Shown piece after piece: positions 61,760 to 64,000 of a stretch of 64,000 nucleotides of DNA. Source of the DNA: Pseudomonas sp. B21-040 (GTDB taxonomy: Bacteria; Pseudomonadota; Gammaproteobacteria; Pseudomonadales; Pseudomonadaceae); assembly GCF_024748695.1 (NCBI RefSeq), contig NZ_CP087176.1, positions 2,845,501-2,909,500 on the forward strand, read 5' to 3'. The notes under the pieces were generated by a model, which saw only the letters and a list, made by a program, of their open reading frames with translations, did no database searches and had not been told where the DNA came from. The translations under genes were made by a program, and so were the position numbers. How positions within the stretch are numbered: the first letter of the stretch is position 1; each line of letters starts with the position of its first letter.

Positions 61760-62254
61760 TCAGCGGCGACGGAACAGCGGCAGCGGTTCGTCGGTGGCGG
61801 CCTGATAGGTCACCGAGAAGTCCTTGAGACCTTCAAGGGCTTCGTACGGATCTTTGTCGGGACGAATTGCAAACGCATCAAAACCGCAGCGATGCAGGTA
61901 GAACAACTGGTCGCGCAGTACATCACCAATCGCCCGCAGTTCGCCTTTGAAACCGTAACGGTCACGCAGCAGGCGGGCGTTGGAGTAGTTGCGGCCGTCG
62001 GTGAAGGCCGGGAAGTTCAAGGCGATGACCTTGAACTGCTCCACGTCTTCACCAATTTCTTCGGCTTCTTCATCGGCATCCAGCCAGACGCCCAGGCCGC
62101 CATCGCGGGCCTTGAGCATGCGGCTGTGTTCGCGCCACAGCTGCAGGGGGACGATGAGGTCGTCGCAGTTGCTGATCTCGTCGATGTTGAAATCCTTGGG
62201 CAGCAGGTGCCAGGTTTCGTCGACGACCTCGTTGTTCTTAATGATTCGCTGCAT
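61760..62254 (-). CDS. DUF934-family protein (assimilatory sulfite reduction-associated)
   Basis: A 164-residue DUF934 protein: KDFNIDEISNCDDLIVPLQLWREHSRML and ALNFPAFTDGRNYSNARLLRDRYGFKGELRAIGDVLRDQLFYLHRCGFDAF. In pseudomonads such genes follow cysI, and may encode a CysH-associated or iron-handling factor. Start at 62254 overlaps the end of cysI by 17 bp. The longer in-frame start at 62284 lies deeper inside cysI and is rejected. Confidence 0.88.
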   Translation of the reverse strand: MQRIIKNNEVVDETWHLLPKDFNIDEISNCDDLIVPLQLWREHSRMLKARDGGLGVWLDADEEAEEIGEDVEQFKVIALNFPAFTDGRNYSNARLLRDRYGFKGELRAIGDVLRDQLFYLHRCGFDAFAIRPDKDPYEALEGLKDFSVTYQAATDEPLPLFRRR

Positions 62255-63896
62255 AGACGCGCTCCTTGAAGAGGTCGATGCCAATACGCTGATAGGTGTC
62301 GATGAAACGCTCGTCTTCGGTACGTTGTTCGATGTACACGTCGATCAGTTTTTCGATCACGTCAGGCATGGCTTCCTGGGCAAAGGACGGGCCAAGGATT
62401 TTACCCAGGCTGGCGTCACGGCTGGCACTGCCACCAAGGGACACCTGGTAGAACTCTTCGCCTTTCTTGTCCACCCCGAGGATGCCGATGTGGCCGACGT
62501 GGTGGTGACCACAGGCGTTCATGCAACCGGAGATGTTCAGGTCCAGTTCACCGATGTCGAACAGGTAGTCCAGGTCGTCGAAGCGGCGCTGGATCGATTC
62601 GGCAATCGGGATCGACTTGGCGTTGGCCAGCGAGCAGAAGTCGCCACCCGGGCAGCAGATGATGTCGGTCAGCAAGCCAATGTTCGGCGTGGCGAAACCT
62701 TGCTCGCGCAACTCGCCCCACATCGCGAACAGTCGGGACTGTTCCACGTCGGCCAGAATGATGTTTTGTTCGTGCGAGGTACGCAGCTGACCGAAGCTGT
62801 AACGGTCGGCCAGGTCGGCCACAGCGTCGAGCTGCTTGTCGGTGATGTCGCCCGGTGCAACACCGGTTGGCTTCAGGGACAGGGTCACGGCGACATAACC
62901 CGGCTTCTTGTGCGCCAGGGTGTTGCGGGTGCGCCAGCGTGCGAAACCAGGGTGCTGCTGGTCGAGTTCGGCCAGTTCGGCGGCCTGGTTGTCCAGGGCC
63001 TTGTAGTCCGGGTCGACGAAGTGTTTGGCAACACGATGTACTTCGGCTTCGGTCAGCGTGGTCTGGCCACCGCGAAGGTGTTCCATTTCCGCATCGACTT
63101 TCTGTGCGAAGACTTCAGGTGTCAGTGCCTTCACCAGAATCTTGATCCGCGCCTTGTACTTGTTGTCGCGACGGCCATAACGGTTGTAGACCCGCAGGAT
63201 GGCGTCGAGGTAGCTCAACAGGTCTTGCCACGGCAGGAACTCATTGATGAACGCGCCCACCACCGGCGTACGGCCCAGGCCACCGCCGACCAGCACACGG
63301 AAACCCAGCTCGCCAGCGGCGTTGTGTACCGGCTCAAGGCCGATGTCATGGACTTCGATGGCGGCACGGTCGGACGTCGAACCGTTGACAGCGATCTTGA
63401 ATTTACGCGGCAGGTAGGCAAATTCCGGGTGGAACGTGGTCCACTGACGGACGATCTCGCACCATGGACGCGGATCGATCAATTCATCGGCGGCAACACC
63501 GGCGAACTGGTCGGTGGTGACGTTGCGCAGGCAGTTGCCGCTGGTCTGGATCGCGTGCATCTGCACGGTCGCCAGTTCAGCCAGAATGTCCGGAATGTCT
63601 TCCACGGCCGGCCAGTTGAACTGAACGTTCTGCCGGGTACTGATGTGGGCATAGCCCTTGTCATAGTCGCGGGCAATCTTGGCCATCATGCGGATCTGAC
63701 GCGAAGTCAGTTGGCCGTAAGGCACCGCCACTCGCAACATCGGCGCGAATCGCTGGATGTAAAGCCCATTTTGCAGGCGCAGGGGGCGGAACTCTTCTTC
63801 GCTCAGCTCGCCTGCCAGATAGCGTCGGGTCTGATCACGGAACTGCTTGACGCGGTCCTCGATGATCCGCTGATCGTATTCGTCGTATACGTACAT
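62238..63896 (-). CDS. cysI: Sulfite reductase haemoprotein (nitrite/sulfite reductase family), CysI-type
   Basis: A 552-residue assimilatory sulfite reductase beta subunit. Two ferredoxin-like halves carry YAHISTRQNVQFNW and YSFGQLRTSHEQNIILADV. The siroheme/[4Fe-4S] ligands are the CCPGGDFC region near residue 425 and CMNACGHHH near residue 470. The start is the ATG at 63896 (MYVYDEYDQRI); the longer frame to 63998 is a leader remnant. It reduces sulfite to sulfide for cysteine synthesis. The promoter lies in 63897-64000, where I see no clear CysB or other site. Confidence 0.92.
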   Translation of the reverse strand: MYVYDEYDQRIIEDRVKQFRDQTRRYLAGELSEEEFRPLRLQNGLYIQRFAPMLRVAVPYGQLTSRQIRMMAKIARDYDKGYAHISTRQNVQFNWPAVEDIPDILAELATVQMHAIQTSGNCLRNVTTDQFAGVAADELIDPRPWCEIVRQWTTFHPEFAYLPRKFKIAVNGSTSDRAAIEVHDIGLEPVHNAAGELGFRVLVGGGLGRTPVVGAFINEFLPWQDLLSYLDAILRVYNRYGRRDNKYKARIKILVKALTPEVFAQKVDAEMEHLRGGQTTLTEAEVHRVAKHFVDPDYKALDNQAAELAELDQQHPGFARWRTRNTLAHKKPGYVAVTLSLKPTGVAPGDITDKQLDAVADLADRYSFGQLRTSHEQNIILADVEQSRLFAMWGELREQGFATPNIGLLTDIICCPGGDFCSLANAKSIPIAESIQRRFDDLDYLFDIGELDLNISGCMNACGHHHVGHIGILGVDKKGEEFYQVSLGGSASRDASLGKILGPSFAQEAMPDVIEKLIDVYIEQRTEDERFIDTYQRIGIDLFKERVYAANH

Positions 63897-64000
63897 ATAG
63901 GTCCTGTTCTCAGGCTTGGGTCGCTCGGATACAGCTGCGTTTTTGTGCTTGCCGGAGTCCGAAAGAGCCTCTGCAATTCTGCGCGCACGGCCGCGCACTC

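Overview
The window looks like a chromosomal segment of a Pseudomonas, most likely of the P. fluorescens group. The evidence is the high GC content, GI-type REPIN palindromes (cores reading GTGGGAGCGGGCTTGC), a lexA2-imuA-imuB-dnaE2 mutagenesis cassette with a GTAC-N4-GTAC operator, an OsmE-type lipoprotein, and a BenR/benABCD benzoate module. Species assignment is inference; there is no rRNA here. I see no prophage, integrase, transposase or CRISPR array.

Layout. 1-5.7 kb: benR, a two-repeat BenR operator, benABCD, and an alpha/beta hydrolase 41 bp behind benD. No benzoate transporter or cat gene is present. 5.7-9 kb: a Nudix hydrolase and a run of small secreted, lipoprotein or cytosolic proteins of unknown role (one is OsmE). 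9-13.1 kb: a QseBC/PmrAB-type two-component system, a lipoprotein, a COG4705-like membrane protein and two small ORFs. 13.5-22 kb: rlhA (23S rRNA hydroxylation), a NIPSNAP protein, tRNA-Ser(TGA), a BAX-inhibitor-1 protein, an Lrp regulator divergent from an EamA exporter, an FUSC protein and NADP-dependent GapN. 22-29.7 kb: an exported redox module (cytochrome c lipoprotein, Tat-exported ALO-type flavoenzyme, Tat-exported PLP enzyme), then an outer-membrane protein, an AraC regulator, a DyP peroxidase and a Gfo/Idh/MocA oxidoreductase.

29.9-37.4 kb holds the most interesting unit: an eight-gene, mostly overlapping cluster of a GntR regulator with its own palindrome, an AprA-like flavoprotein, an AprB-like 2x[4Fe-4S] ferredoxin, a NitT/TauT-type ABC importer whose binding protein carries a NosL-like C-terminal domain, a HEAT-repeat protein and a DUF971 protein. 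It reads as uptake plus cytosolic redox conversion of an unidentified, perhaps sulfur- or nitrogen-containing, compound. I do not know a characterised pathway with this composition.

37.5-47 kb: a TorF-like porin, an exported YtcJ-type amidohydrolase with a divergent LysR regulator, and the SOS mutasome. 47-57.8 kb: a hybrid sensor kinase, two small proteins, an SMP-30-like protein overlapping a sterol desaturase/SRPBCC fusion, a LysR regulator, a second (Tat-exported) amidohydrolase, an SCP2 protein, a histidine phosphatase and SohB. 58-64 kb: a 1250-residue toxin/effector-like protein with C-terminal LRRs and an apparently decayed NEL ubiquitin-ligase end, then DUF934 and cysI (sulfite reductase), whose promoter region runs off the window.

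Intergenic DNA is rich in long inverted repeats: four copies of a GTAGCAGCTG-bounded family with 35-50 bp arms, four REPINs (two inside the eight-gene cluster), and one copy of another inverted repeat. All functional names come from reading motifs and recalling families; no database search was possible.
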